A DNA stretch of 30,993 nucleotides from the NCBI RefSeq assembly GCF_910577135.1, contig NZ_CAJTLL010000020.1, positions 1 through 30,993 on the forward strand, in the 5' to 3' direction. Of the stretch, positions 8,031 through 16,479 are shown in pieces. Position 1 is the stretch's first letter. The number at the start of each line of letters is the position of its first letter. The position numbers were made by a program, and so were the translations under genes. The stretch comes from an uncultured Helicobacter sp. GTDB lineage: Bacteria; Campylobacterota; Campylobacteria; Campylobacterales; Helicobacteraceae. The notes under the pieces are model-generated. The model did not search any database and was not told the DNA's origin. It was given only the letters and a program-made list of their open reading frames with translations.

Positions 8031-8882
8031 TTACCATAATGTCAGCTCTGCATTTGTCTTTTTATATAGATTCTTTTTCTTGCCCTCTATATCGTATTCC
8101 ACGGCAAAGCCATATTTTATATCTGTCGTGCCTGATTTTTTAAGACGGATATGCTCATAAGTAGTAGAAGGGATTTTAAGGCTGGTTACCGCTGCACTTA
8201 CATTAGGCGGAATCCTCTTAGAGACTTCTAGCTCACTTATCAAATCACCATTAATGTATAAAGCCACGTATTGGATATTTACGACCTTCTCGCTCTCATT
8301 TTTAATCGTAATATTTACATTACCATTACCTAGATTAAATGAAGAAGCATCAAGTGTAATATCTGCATTTTTGATACTTACTGCGGGTAGGGAATGAGAG
8401 GCAAGAATATAACGTGCAGGGGTATCCCCCTTAAAATTCTCCGAATACATATTTGCACCTTTTGATAAAAGTAGCTTTATCATCTCAGTATTTTTCTTTA
8501 TCACCGCATAATGCAAAGGTGTATTGCCCAAATGCTCATCAGCGACATTGACTTTTGCACCTTTATCAATCAAAGCCTTAGCAAATTTATAATTATTAAG
8601 TGCCACAACTTTAAGCAATGCCGTCTCTCCGTGAGATACAGCATTTACATCAGCCCCCCGCTCAATAAGCAAATACAAAATCTCTAGATTCCCCTTACGT
8701 GCAGCATCATAAAGTGGAGTGCTACCACGCAAACGCGCCTCAATATCTGCCCCCAAATTGATTCCCTTACGCACATCTGTATAATTATTGCTAAAAAGCA
8801 GGTAGTTATATCTATCATTTGCCCCATAGCAGGATATTACCACACCTAAACACAAAATGATTTTCAAAGTACAATGCTTCAT
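8031..8882 (-). CDS. Secreted ankyrin-repeat protein with beta-rich C-terminal domain
   Basis: This is a 283-residue exported protein of unknown partner. A signal peptide (about 1-20, ending near CYGAND) is followed by ankyrin repeats at about residues 52-82 (STPLYDAARKGNLEILYLL), 85-113 and 118-148 (NTPLHYAVIKKNTEMIKLLL), and a partial fourth from 152. From about 168 to 283 the sequence changes to alternating hydrophobic and polar strands (VNITIKNESEKVVNIQYVALYI), which looks like a beta-sandwich domain. I do not recognise that domain. Ankyrin repeats bind proteins, and periplasmic ones in other bacteria sometimes support catalase or envelope functions. It starts 3 bases after the HIT gene stop and so ends the uvrA-to-HIT operon. 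Confidence 0.85.
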   Translation of the reverse strand: MKHCTLKIILCLGVVISCYGANDRYNYLLFSNNYTDVRKGINLGADIEARLRGSTPLYDAARKGNLEILYLLIERGADVNAVSHGETALLKVVALNNYKFAKALIDKGAKVNVADEHLGNTPLHYAVIKKNTEMIKLLLSKGANMYSENFKGDTPARYILASHSLPAVSIKNADITLDASSFNLGNGNVNITIKNESEKVVNIQYVALYINGDLISELEVSKRIPPNVSAAVTSLKIPSTTYEHIRLKKSGTTDIKYGFAVEYDIEGKKKNLYKKTNAELTLW

Positions 8883-8885
8883 CTC

Positions 8886-9380
8886 TTATCCTTTCAAGGT
8901 GAAATATTTTTCTGCAAGAGTCTTGATTTTTACATACACACTATCAAATTCCATACCAAAAGTACGTGTCTGCGCAATGCTTGTTATAAAATTTGTATCA
9001 CCTATATAGCGTGGGACAAAATGTATATGCAAATGCTCGGGTATCCCTGCTCCACCGGCTTTTTTAATATTGAGCCCCATATTTACACCCTGTGCGCCAT
9101 ATGCATAGAGAATCTGCATTGCTTGATGTGAAAGGCGATGCAAGTGTAGCCATACCTCTAAGGGCAGCTTTTCGGGGGAATCACAATGAATGAGAGGCAA
9201 AAGCATAAAATGCCCAGGTGTATAAGGATAAAGATTCATAACGCCAAATACCAACTCATCACGATAAATAATATGATTCTTTTCATCATCTTGTGGATTC
9301 TTGGCAATATTGCAAAACACACATTCCTCTGATCCGGCAGTGAAATACTTGCTTCGCCACGGCGCATAGATTCTATCCAT
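8886..9380 (-). CDS. HIT-family nucleotide hydrolase
   Basis: This 164-residue cytosolic protein belongs to the histidine-triad superfamily, probably the Ap4A-phosphorylase-like branch. The triad HLHIH is at about residues 116-120, in GGAGIPEHLHIHFVPRY. The N-terminal CVFCNIA (Cys20, Cys23) is typical of bacterial HIT proteins of this branch. The reaction is hydrolysis or phosphorolysis of dinucleoside polyphosphates or nucleotide conjugates; the exact substrate is open. The ATG at 9380 is chosen because AGGAG lies 5 bases before it, whereas the upstream GTG at 9386 overlaps that ribosome site. It lies 17 bases after murF, as in H. pylori HP0740-HP0741. Confidence 0.92.
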   Translation of the reverse strand: MDRIYAPWRSKYFTAGSEECVFCNIAKNPQDDEKNHIIYRDELVFGVMNLYPYTPGHFMLLPLIHCDSPEKLPLEVWLHLHRLSHQAMQILYAYGAQGVNMGLNIKKAGGAGIPEHLHIHFVPRYIGDTNFITSIAQTRTFGMEFDSVYVKIKTLAEKYFTLKG

Positions 9381-9397
9381 TACCACTCCTTAAGCCC

Positions 9398-10879
9398 TTA
9401 AATATAGCTTGGTGCGTCATTGCTAAATAGCACCAAATCATTTGGCAAAGAGCAGGATTTCAGCATATCTTCTAGCATAACCTTATCTTTGAGAATAATT
9501 TTTTGCGTCTTATAAATATTTGAGGAAATAATCTTACTATTAAGTTCACCTGTAATAATAGCAATATCAAATACCCCATCAATAGCCCGTGCTAATTCGA
9601 CATTTGCCTCTTTTTTGCTTTCTACAACGCCCGGGGTTACAATAATCTTTCGTCCCTCATAAAGAGAAGCTAGACGAATAGCTTCTTTCATACCCTTCAA
9701 ATTTCCATTAAAACTATCATCAATGATAATTTTTTGGTTTGCCTCTATCTTATTTAAACGATGTGGGACAGGATCTAATCTTTTTATAGCCTTCTGTATC
9801 TCCTCCACTCTAAGCCCTAGTTCAATACCCATATAAATAGCCGCACTAAGATTAATAATATTAAACTGCCCTAGAACTATTGCTTCAAAATAATGCCATT
9901 CTCCTTTAATGTATAGCTCAAAGCTTATGCCCTCTAAATCTGCTTTGATATTACGTATATTCTCCGGAAAGGGTATAATTTTTTTATGTAAGTTTGCATC
10001 AAGTTGGTTGGGCATAGGATTATCTTTAAAGATAAAGGCTTTTTTTAATCGCTTACTTTGCAAAAGTTCAAATTTCGTTTCCACGATATTGTCAAGATTC
10101 TTAAAATACTCTAAATGCTGCTCTCCTATTTCACCAATTACTGCATAATGAGGATTCAAAAATTCACTAATAATGGCAATATCTCCTCTCAACCGCGCAC
10201 CAGCCTCGGCAATATAAATCTCTGTCGTATAATCAAGGTTACTATTAATATCTGCAATAATGCCTGTATGTGTATTTACACTACGTGGTGTAGCATAGAC
10301 ACGATATTTTTCTTTTAATATTTGTGCAAGAAAATTTTTAATACTTGTTTTGCCATAACTTCCCGTTATGCAAATCACCACCAAAGAAGACATAACATCG
10401 AGTTTTTCTTCAGCCAAAGCAATGTAACGATTAAGTAACACACTCTCATATATACGCGAAACAATCACCGCAAATACCAAAGACATTAAATCAAGCAATG
10501 CACTTGCTATACCCAACACATAGCACAAGACTTCATTAAAAAACATAAAAATAAAAAAGATACCTACAAACCTTATAACACGTAAGGTAAATTTCAATCT
10601 TTTATCTAATTTTATTGCCCACATCACAATCATTAGGGCATATACTATACTTAAAGCAATAAGCATATAATTCCCCACAGGACTTGGTACAAAAAATATC
10701 CCTACATAGAGAATCAGGGGTACTATGCAGTAATAAATATGCCACATAAATTTATGATGCATAAATATCACTCGCTTAAGGCTATAGTTATACCATTGTA
10801 GATTCGTTAAGCCATAATAAGCAAAAAAAACCACAAAGACCCACTGAGCTATCACATCAACAATAAACATATTCTCCAT
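9398..10879 (-). CDS. murF: UDP-MurNAc-tripeptide:D-Ala-D-Ala ligase with membrane N-terminus
   Basis: This 493-residue Mur ligase adds D-Ala-D-Ala to the UDP-MurNAc-tripeptide, the last cytoplasmic step of peptidoglycan precursor synthesis. The ATP loop ITGSYGKTSIKNF is at about residues 171-183. TPRSVNTHTGIIADIN and IYIAEAGARLRGDIAII follow in the central domain. HRLNKIEANQKIIIDDSFNGN marks the entry to the third domain. Unusually, residues 1-150 hold about four or five hydrophobic segments, so the enzyme is probably anchored in the inner membrane; I recall a similar N-terminus in H. pylori HP0740. It follows acyP by 8 bases, in the same operon as ddl, which makes its D-Ala-D-Ala substrate. 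Confidence 0.94.
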   Translation of the reverse strand: MENMFIVDVIAQWVFVVFFAYYGLTNLQWYNYSLKRVIFMHHKFMWHIYYCIVPLILYVGIFFVPSPVGNYMLIALSIVYALMIVMWAIKLDKRLKFTLRVIRFVGIFFIFMFFNEVLCYVLGIASALLDLMSLVFAVIVSRIYESVLLNRYIALAEEKLDVMSSLVVICITGSYGKTSIKNFLAQILKEKYRVYATPRSVNTHTGIIADINSNLDYTTEIYIAEAGARLRGDIAIISEFLNPHYAVIGEIGEQHLEYFKNLDNIVETKFELLQSKRLKKAFIFKDNPMPNQLDANLHKKIIPFPENIRNIKADLEGISFELYIKGEWHYFEAIVLGQFNIINLSAAIYMGIELGLRVEEIQKAIKRLDPVPHRLNKIEANQKIIIDDSFNGNLKGMKEAIRLASLYEGRKIIVTPGVVESKKEANVELARAIDGVFDIAIITGELNSKIISSNIYKTQKIILKDKVMLEDMLKSCSLPNDLVLFSNDAPSYI

Positions 10880-10887
10880 ATTGTTTC

Positions 10888-11178
10888 CTATTTTACAATC
10901 TCAAAACCATTCAAAATCTCATCTATCTCTAAAGTAGTAGATTCTATCCTTTCAACGACACTTTTAATCGTCCCCACTTTCAAAAGCTCTTCCAATTTTT
11001 GCAATATATCTTCATCACCTTGTGCTACCACCTGCACACTTCCATCGGCAAGATTACGCACATAGCCGCTTAAACACTCTTTTTCTTCATTCATAATATC
11101 CACTTTTGCTTTTACAAATCGGCGGAATCCGACACCTTGCACACGACCAAAAATCAAAAATTGTTTGCATATTTTCAT
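10888..11178 (-). CDS. acyP: Acylphosphatase
   Basis: This is a 96-residue cytosolic acylphosphatase that hydrolyses acyl phosphates such as acetyl or carbamoyl phosphate. The phosphate loop GRVQGVGFRRF is at residues 11-21 with the catalytic Arg19. GYVRNLADGSVQVVAQG (from residue 38) holds the catalytic Asn42. The length is normal for the family. Its ATG overlaps the stop of the upstream hydrolase by 4 bases, so it is translationally coupled. Compared with the order ddl-hydrolase-murF-HIT that I recall for H. pylori, this gene is an insertion between hydrolase and murF. Its physiological substrate is not known from sequence. Confidence 0.95.
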   Translation of the reverse strand: MKICKQFLIFGRVQGVGFRRFVKAKVDIMNEEKECLSGYVRNLADGSVQVVAQGDEDILQKLEELLKVGTIKSVVERIESTTLEIDEILNGFEIVK

Positions 11179-11918
11179 ATATTGCTCCCATATAGCTTCT
11201 CAATCCCCTCACCCTGCCTTAAAAAGAAGTAATGATCGCCCTCTAGCACAAAAAAACGACTATCCTGTATGAGGGCTGCTATCCTTTCTCCGCAAAAAAG
11301 TGGGGTGGCTCTATCATCTCTACCCCAAAATATACTCGCTTTTCCTTTATAATGTCTAAATATTCCTGAAAAATCTTCATCAACTACATTTTTAAACGTT
11401 TGATACATACCCTCATTCATTGCAATAACATCTTTTGAACGAAACATTTTGCCCAAATGTGAAAACCCACATTGCCCCATTATTTTAGCGAATGCAATTT
11501 TGCAGCGCACTTTGATAGACTTAGGCACTTTGATACCCGCACTTGAGAGCAAAATCACTTCTTTTGGCTCACACAGCAGTGCGACCTTACCACCAAAACT
11601 ATGCCCTACCATCAGCACCTCTTGCGCACTCACTCCACATACATCGCGCAAGAATATCTGCACGATTTGCGCATAATCGCTTGTAAACAGTGGCTTATCA
11701 TTAGGGCTATTGCCAAAGCCGGGCATATCGATATAAATATGCTCATATTGGTGAAAACACTTGCTAAAGGCGATTTTCATCACATCTTTATTACTCCCCC
11801 AGCCGTGCAAAAAGAGTATTATAGGCTTTGTGGCTATTTGTTTGGAATCTGTGTGATTTACCCTCTCATAGCTTATATCAAAGCATTCTCCTTGATATTC
11901 TATGCGTCTTTGTGCCAT
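11175..11918 (-). CDS. Alpha/beta-hydrolase of unknown substrate
   Basis: This 247-residue protein has the alpha/beta-hydrolase fold. The oxyanion segment LFLHGWGSNKDV is at about residues 35-46. The nucleophile elbow VGHSFGGK has Ser107. The acid is probably the aspartate of FWGRDDRATPLF (about residue 200), and the histidine is in LEGDHYFFLRQGEG. The triad therefore looks complete. No signal peptide is seen. The position between ddl and murF is shared with H. pylori HP0739, which is annotated as a hydrolase of ring-cleavage products. I regard that substrate as unsupported here, since no aromatic catabolism genes are near. A role in cell-envelope or lipid chemistry is only a contextual guess. 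Confidence 0.88.
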   Translation of the reverse strand: MAQRRIEYQGECFDISYERVNHTDSKQIATKPIILFLHGWGSNKDVMKIAFSKCFHQYEHIYIDMPGFGNSPNDKPLFTSDYAQIVQIFLRDVCGVSAQEVLMVGHSFGGKVALLCEPKEVILLSSAGIKVPKSIKVRCKIAFAKIMGQCGFSHLGKMFRSKDVIAMNEGMYQTFKNVVDEDFSGIFRHYKGKASIFWGRDDRATPLFCGERIAALIQDSRFFVLEGDHYFFLRQGEGIEKLYGSNI

Positions 11919-11924
11919 TTTGCC

Positions 11925-12977
11925 CTATTTTCCCTTTGCGTGATGAATCTGCTCTATATATTTATAGCTTACCTTGATAGAATGTTTTTTTGGCAAATTT
12001 AAGGCTAATTCTGCTAATACCGCCCCAAAATCCGCAAACAGATAGTTTGCCATCGAGCCAGGCACGGGATTAATCTCGTTGAGATACACCTCATCATCAA
12101 TCACAAAAAAATCACATCGTATCAGCGCTCCTTCAAAGGCATTTTCATAAAGTTTTGCAAAGCTTTCTTTAAGTTTTTCCTCTAAATCTTGACTAATATC
12201 CGCTTTCAACACCTGTGACGTGCGGGAAAAATCTAAATATTTATGCTCAAAATCAAGTAATTCTTTTTTGCTAGGCTCTTCGATGATAGAATACCTATAC
12301 ACACTCTCCGCGCCTTTTTTGACCTTACAGCCTGCGAGATTATATTCTTTAATGCCACTTTGAAAATGCTCTGCTACAATGCTATCATCGTACTCAAAGG
12401 CTAAGTCCATTGCATACTCTAGCTCTTTAGGCTCATTTACCACACTTACACCGATAGAACTTCCCAATCGTGCGGGTTTAAGAATCAGCGGATATTGCAA
12501 ATGAGAAATATGCGAATTTGCTCTTGTTAGAATCTCATAATCAAGGCTCTTTACACCTCTTTGATGAGCAAAAATCTTTGTCAAAGCCTTATTAAAGCTC
12601 ATCACGCTAGATTCTATCCTTGGACCAATGAAAGGCAAATGATAGAAATCAAGCATTGCGCTTATACTACCATCTTCCCCATCAGCCCCGTGTATGAGAT
12701 TAATCACAATATGAGAAGTTAAGGGGCTAAAGCCAAAAAGTGATTTTTTGCAAAATGCCCCATTGCGTAAAAAAATTTCCGTGCATTTTTGATAATCCCC
12801 CGAGCTAAAGTATTTTGACTTCATATTCTCTGCGGAGATAAGATAAAAGCGATGTTTGCTATCAAGGAATATAAAATGCTCTATGTCCGCTCCTAGCACC
12901 TTTTTTAAGGCAATCGCACTCACTATGCTAATTTCGTGTTCAAAGCTCACACCACCAAATAGCACATCATATTTCAT
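11925..12977 (-). CDS. ddl: D-alanine--D-alanine ligase
   Basis: This 350-residue ATP-grasp ligase joins two D-alanines for peptidoglycan synthesis. The N-terminal VLFGGVSFEHEISIVSA is typical. LIHGADGEDGSISAMLDF is the first substrate-binding segment. LILKPARLGSSIGVSVV forms the ATP-grasp loop. The metal-binding end reads RCDFFVIDDEVYLNEINPVPGSM. AAGGAG precedes the ATG, which overlaps the uvrA stop by 3 bases. The next gene starts 6 bases after it. Its product feeds directly into MurF encoded two genes on. The order ddl-hydrolase-murF matches H. pylori HP0738-HP0740. Confidence 0.96.
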   Translation of the reverse strand: MKYDVLFGGVSFEHEISIVSAIALKKVLGADIEHFIFLDSKHRFYLISAENMKSKYFSSGDYQKCTEIFLRNGAFCKKSLFGFSPLTSHIVINLIHGADGEDGSISAMLDFYHLPFIGPRIESSVMSFNKALTKIFAHQRGVKSLDYEILTRANSHISHLQYPLILKPARLGSSIGVSVVNEPKELEYAMDLAFEYDDSIVAEHFQSGIKEYNLAGCKVKKGAESVYRYSIIEEPSKKELLDFEHKYLDFSRTSQVLKADISQDLEEKLKESFAKLYENAFEGALIRCDFFVIDDEVYLNEINPVPGSMANYLFADFGAVLAELALNLPKKHSIKVSYKYIEQIHHAKGK

Positions 12978-15814
12978 TTTTGCTCCTTTTTTGATAATTT
13001 GCTATCGCGTGCTAATTCTTTAGCAAGAAACTTGCCTGTGTAGCTACCACTCTTACTATGATTCTTGCTCACTTCTGCCACAGATCCACAATCTACGATT
13101 TTCCCTCCACCAGAGCCACCCTCAGGTCCAATATCGATAATATAATCAGCATTTTTAATCATATCTAAATTATGCTCAATCACAATCACAGAATTACCCA
13201 AATCCACTAAATGATGAAGCACCTTTGTGAGCCTATCCACATCGGCAAAATGCAGCCCTGTGGTAGGCTCATCAAGCACATAGAGTGTCTTGCCCGTATC
13301 CTTGCGGCTAAGCTCTTTAGCGAGTTTAATCCTCTGCGCCTCTCCTCCACTGAGTGTAATGGCATTCTGCCCTAGTGTGATATAACCCAATCCCACATCT
13401 TGCAATGTCTGTAGTCTTTGGGCTATCTTTGGCACTTTAGTAAAAAATGCGAGTGCATCATCTACGCTCATAGCCAGCACATCGGCAATATTCTTATCTT
13501 TATACTTAATTTCAAGCGTTTGTGGATTATACTTCGCACCCTTACACGCATCGCATTTGACCATTATGTCAGGTAAAAAGTGCATTTCAATCTTTATCTC
13601 ACCCTCACCCTGACATTTCTCACATCGCCCACCTTTGACATTAAAGCTAAATCGCCCTACCCCATAGCCGCGCAGCTTAGATTCTTTAACCTCCGTAAAA
13701 AGTGCGCGTATATCGTCCATCACACCTGTGTAAGTCGCGGGATTACTGCGAGGTGTGCGCCCGATAGGACTTTGGTCTAAATATATCACTTTATCCAAAT
13801 GCTCTAATCCTAGAATCTCCACTCCATCACACTTTTGCACCTTTTTAGCATTATTAAGTAGCTCCTGTGCTACAGGCAGAAGCGTTTGCAAAATCAATGA
13901 GCTCTTGCCCGAGCCGCTCACACCTGTTACACACACAAATTGAGAGAGCGGAATGGAGACATTAAGATTCTTAATATTATGAATATTGACATTATTAATA
14001 TGTAGCCATTGTGAAACCTTGCGCTTATGTGGATAGGAGATGATTTTTGTACCCTTTACATATTGTGCAGTAAGCGTGTTTGAATCTAGCAGTGCCTTTA
14101 CATCACCGCTAAATACCACTTCCCCACCGCGTAATCCCGCCTCCGGTCCAATATCCACGATATAATCTGCATTTAAAATTGTCTCCTTATCGTGCTCGAC
14201 TACAATCACGCTATTACCCTTTTCCTGCAGACTTCGCAAAGTCTTAATAAGACGCAGGGTATCGCGCTCGTGTAACCCAATGCTTGGCTCATCAAGCACA
14301 TACATCACACCTGTAAGCCCACTGCCGATTTGACTAGCGATACGAATACGTTGAGACTCCCCACCACTAATACTCCGGGCATCCCGCCCTAAAGTGAGAT
14401 AGCCAAGCCCCACATCATAGAGAAAAAATAGCCTTTGATGTATTTCATTTAAAATCGGCTCGGCGATGAAATGCTCCTGCTCATTCAAATAAACAAAATT
14501 CTCCCGCTTATCAAAAAACTCAAACACCTTCTGTATGGGCATATCAATCAACTCACCAATGCCTAATCCCCCTACTTTCACGCTTAAAGATTCTAACTTC
14601 AAGCGATGTCCCTTGCAGGTAGGGCATATCTTTTCAGTCGTGTAATCACCCAAATCCTTATCGTCCTTAAACATATCATAGGCAATTTGCAAAATCCCTC
14701 TCCAAGGACGCTTAAGCTTACTTGAGCGCCAATGAAGCTCCACTTCCTCCGTGCAGCCATATAAAAGTGCATTTTGCTGTGAGCTATTTAATTCATCAAA
14801 ACTCTTTCCCGGGTCAATTTTCGCACTTTTGCAAAAGGCATAAAAAAGTTCAGCATAATAGTTACGATTGAATCCAAAAATGATTTTAATCCCGCCTTTA
14901 TTGAGTGGCTGGGATTTATCAAGAATTTTTTTCAAATCAATAGCATATTTTGCCCCAAGCCCTAAACAATCTCCACACGCGCCCTTAGGAGAATTAAAAG
15001 AGAATTCAAGCGGTTCTAGCTCCTCAAAGCTCACTTTGCATTTAAAACACGCAAAATGCTCCGAATAATGCAAAAGCTTTTTTTTATCATTATGTATCAG
15101 CTCTATTTCAATTTCCCCATAAGATTCTTTCAATGCTTTTTCCACGCCTTGCGCAATACGTGTGTGATTATCTAAAGTATTGCTTACCCTATCAATTACC
15201 ACTTTAATGCTATGCTTTTTATTTTTAGCAAGTTCAATCTCCTCATCAAGACGCACCATCACACCATCAATCATTGCGCGGACATAGCCTTTTTGACGCA
15301 AAGATTCTATCTTATCACCAAAACTACCCCTTTTTTCTTTCACAATCGGGGCAAGGATAACCATTTTCGCATCGCTTGGGAGTTTGAGAATCTGCTCAAT
15401 AATATCCGTAGCACTCATTTGGGAGATTCTCTCTCCACAAATATGACAATGCTGAATCCCCACACGCGCATAAAGCAAACGAAAATAATCATAAATTTCG
15501 GTAATCGTGCCAACAGTGGAACGTGGATTCTTGCTTGTTGTCTTTTGATCAATGGCAATGGCAGGTGTTAGCCCCTCTATCTTATCAACATCAGGCTTAC
15601 CCACTTTGTCTAAAAACTGCCGCGCATAGCTTGAGAGCGATTCTATATATCGCCGCTGCCCCTCAGCATAGAGGGTATCAAAGGCTAGAGTTGATTTACC
15701 CGAGCCAGACAATCCTGTGAAAACGATAAGCTGATTTTTAGGGATACTAAGGCTAATATTTTTGAGGTTATTCTCGCGTGCACCGCTAATATGAATATGA
15801 TTATAATCTTTCAA
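12974..15814 (-). CDS. uvrA: Excinuclease ABC subunit A
   Basis: This 946-residue UvrA is the damage-recognition ATPase of nucleotide excision repair. The first ABC module has Walker A GLSGSGKSTLAFD near residue 35, an early zinc site (CHICGERI, then CFKCK and CGDCLGLG) and the signature LGRDARSISGGESQRI. The second module has GVSGSGKSSLI near residue 630, a zinc finger CEKCQGEGEIKIEMHFLP with a later CDACKG pair, and the signature ITLSGGEAQRIKLA. The full length is normal. The start is TTG at 15814 (LKDYNHIHISGARENN), with AAGGA six bases before it; no ATG or GTG fits. It begins 22 bases after the DUF3343 gene and overlaps ddl. The rest of the excinuclease is elsewhere. Confidence 0.97.
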   Translation of the reverse strand: MKDYNHIHISGARENNLKNISLSIPKNQLIVFTGLSGSGKSTLAFDTLYAEGQRRYIESLSSYARQFLDKVGKPDVDKIEGLTPAIAIDQKTTSKNPRSTVGTITEIYDYFRLLYARVGIQHCHICGERISQMSATDIIEQILKLPSDAKMVILAPIVKEKRGSFGDKIESLRQKGYVRAMIDGVMVRLDEEIELAKNKKHSIKVVIDRVSNTLDNHTRIAQGVEKALKESYGEIEIELIHNDKKKLLHYSEHFACFKCKVSFEELEPLEFSFNSPKGACGDCLGLGAKYAIDLKKILDKSQPLNKGGIKIIFGFNRNYYAELFYAFCKSAKIDPGKSFDELNSSQQNALLYGCTEEVELHWRSSKLKRPWRGILQIAYDMFKDDKDLGDYTTEKICPTCKGHRLKLESLSVKVGGLGIGELIDMPIQKVFEFFDKRENFVYLNEQEHFIAEPILNEIHQRLFFLYDVGLGYLTLGRDARSISGGESQRIRIASQIGSGLTGVMYVLDEPSIGLHERDTLRLIKTLRSLQEKGNSVIVVEHDKETILNADYIVDIGPEAGLRGGEVVFSGDVKALLDSNTLTAQYVKGTKIISYPHKRKVSQWLHINNVNIHNIKNLNVSIPLSQFVCVTGVSGSGKSSLILQTLLPVAQELLNNAKKVQKCDGVEILGLEHLDKVIYLDQSPIGRTPRSNPATYTGVMDDIRALFTEVKESKLRGYGVGRFSFNVKGGRCEKCQGEGEIKIEMHFLPDIMVKCDACKGAKYNPQTLEIKYKDKNIADVLAMSVDDALAFFTKVPKIAQRLQTLQDVGLGYITLGQNAITLSGGEAQRIKLAKELSRKDTGKTLYVLDEPTTGLHFADVDRLTKVLHHLVDLGNSVIVIEHNLDMIKNADYIIDIGPEGGSGGGKIVDCGSVAEVSKNHSKSGSYTGKFLAKELARDSKLSKKEQK

Positions 15815-15836
15815 TATATATCCTTCTAGGGAAAAG

Positions 15837-16103
15837 CTAGAGGCGTATTATATCGTGCTTAATATGTTTTTGTGCTAACATTGAAATAATAGATTGCATA
15901 AATTGCTCCGCACTCTCTCCATAGAGGCTTTCCCTTACTTCAAGTAAAATCGCTAGAGCGCAACTTTTACTATATTCTTTGGGTGTAGGCACAAGCTGCA
16001 AAGTAAAATCAAAATCAAAAAGCAGGGGAGAGCTTAAGACGTTTTGTGCGCTAAAGGCACTTGAAGCATTTTCAAATAGAATATATACTTTGAGCGATTG
16101 CAT
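15837..16103 (-). CDS. DUF3343 small protein, putative Se/S-carrier-like
   Basis: This 88-residue protein has the DUF3343 pattern: an N-terminal strand VYILFENASSAFSAQNVL, then LQLVPTPKEYSKSCALAIL. The conserved Pro41 and Cys48 stand in the PTP...SC motif. The family has been described, from gene neighbourhoods with YedE and YedF, as a possible selenium or sulfur carrier; its chemistry is not established. Usual members read SSCGVA, whereas here it is KSCALA, keeping the cysteine. The start at ATG 16103 is supported by AGGGAG five bases upstream. It ends 22 bases before uvrA and may share its transcript. No selenium genes are visible nearby, but a TauE/SafE permease is divergent on the other side of the gap. 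Confidence 0.72.
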   Translation of the reverse strand: MQSLKVYILFENASSAFSAQNVLSSPLLFDFDFTLQLVPTPKEYSKSCALAILLEVRESLYGESAEQFMQSIISMLAQKHIKHDIIRL

Positions 16104-16479
16104 AGTATCTCCCTTGTTTGAGTAACAGAATCTATCTCAAGAGAATTAACCCTACAAATGGCAAAATAAACTATCCAGCAAACACTCTTAAAGGGAGAAT
16201 GCTTATGTGGAATAAAAGAATTAAATAAATCCACGCTTTGTGTATCTTGGTGATGGTTAATGCAGTCTAACTCTTAGAAGCAAGTTACAATCATACCTTT
16301 CAACAACAAGTCTTAGTAAGATTTTGCTTTTCATTAGGATTTACAAGTTTATGGGGTATATTTTACATTTGATAAAAAGCAAGAAATTTTATGCTGCGAT
16401 GTTTTCTTTGTTGAAAAAGGGTTAAAAATGAAATCATAGCATAAAGCAATAAAACAAGCCTGCGATGCAAAGGAAAAGG
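16104..16479. other. Gene-poor divergent gap
   Basis: These 376 bases separate the DUF3343-uvrA operon from the permease gene. I find no convincing gene. An inverted repeat TTGAG...CTCAA (16118-16140, 13-base centre) lies just before the DUF3343 ribosome site. On the plus strand a frame without a start (about 16340-16437) reads YGVYFTFDKKQEILCCDVFF and stops at a TAG; it resembles no family I know and may be debris or chance. Promoters for both sides should be here, but none stands out. Confidence 0.4.

Noticed and set aside
11175..11918. Assigning the alpha/beta hydrolase to aromatic ring-cleavage catabolism by analogy with H. pylori annotation
   Set aside because: The annotation is inherited from weak similarity, and no catabolic genes are near; only the fold and triad are supported.
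16034..16234. A 66-codon minus-strand frame overlapping the DUF3343 start
   Set aside because: No family match and no ribosome site; the DUF3343 frame has both.
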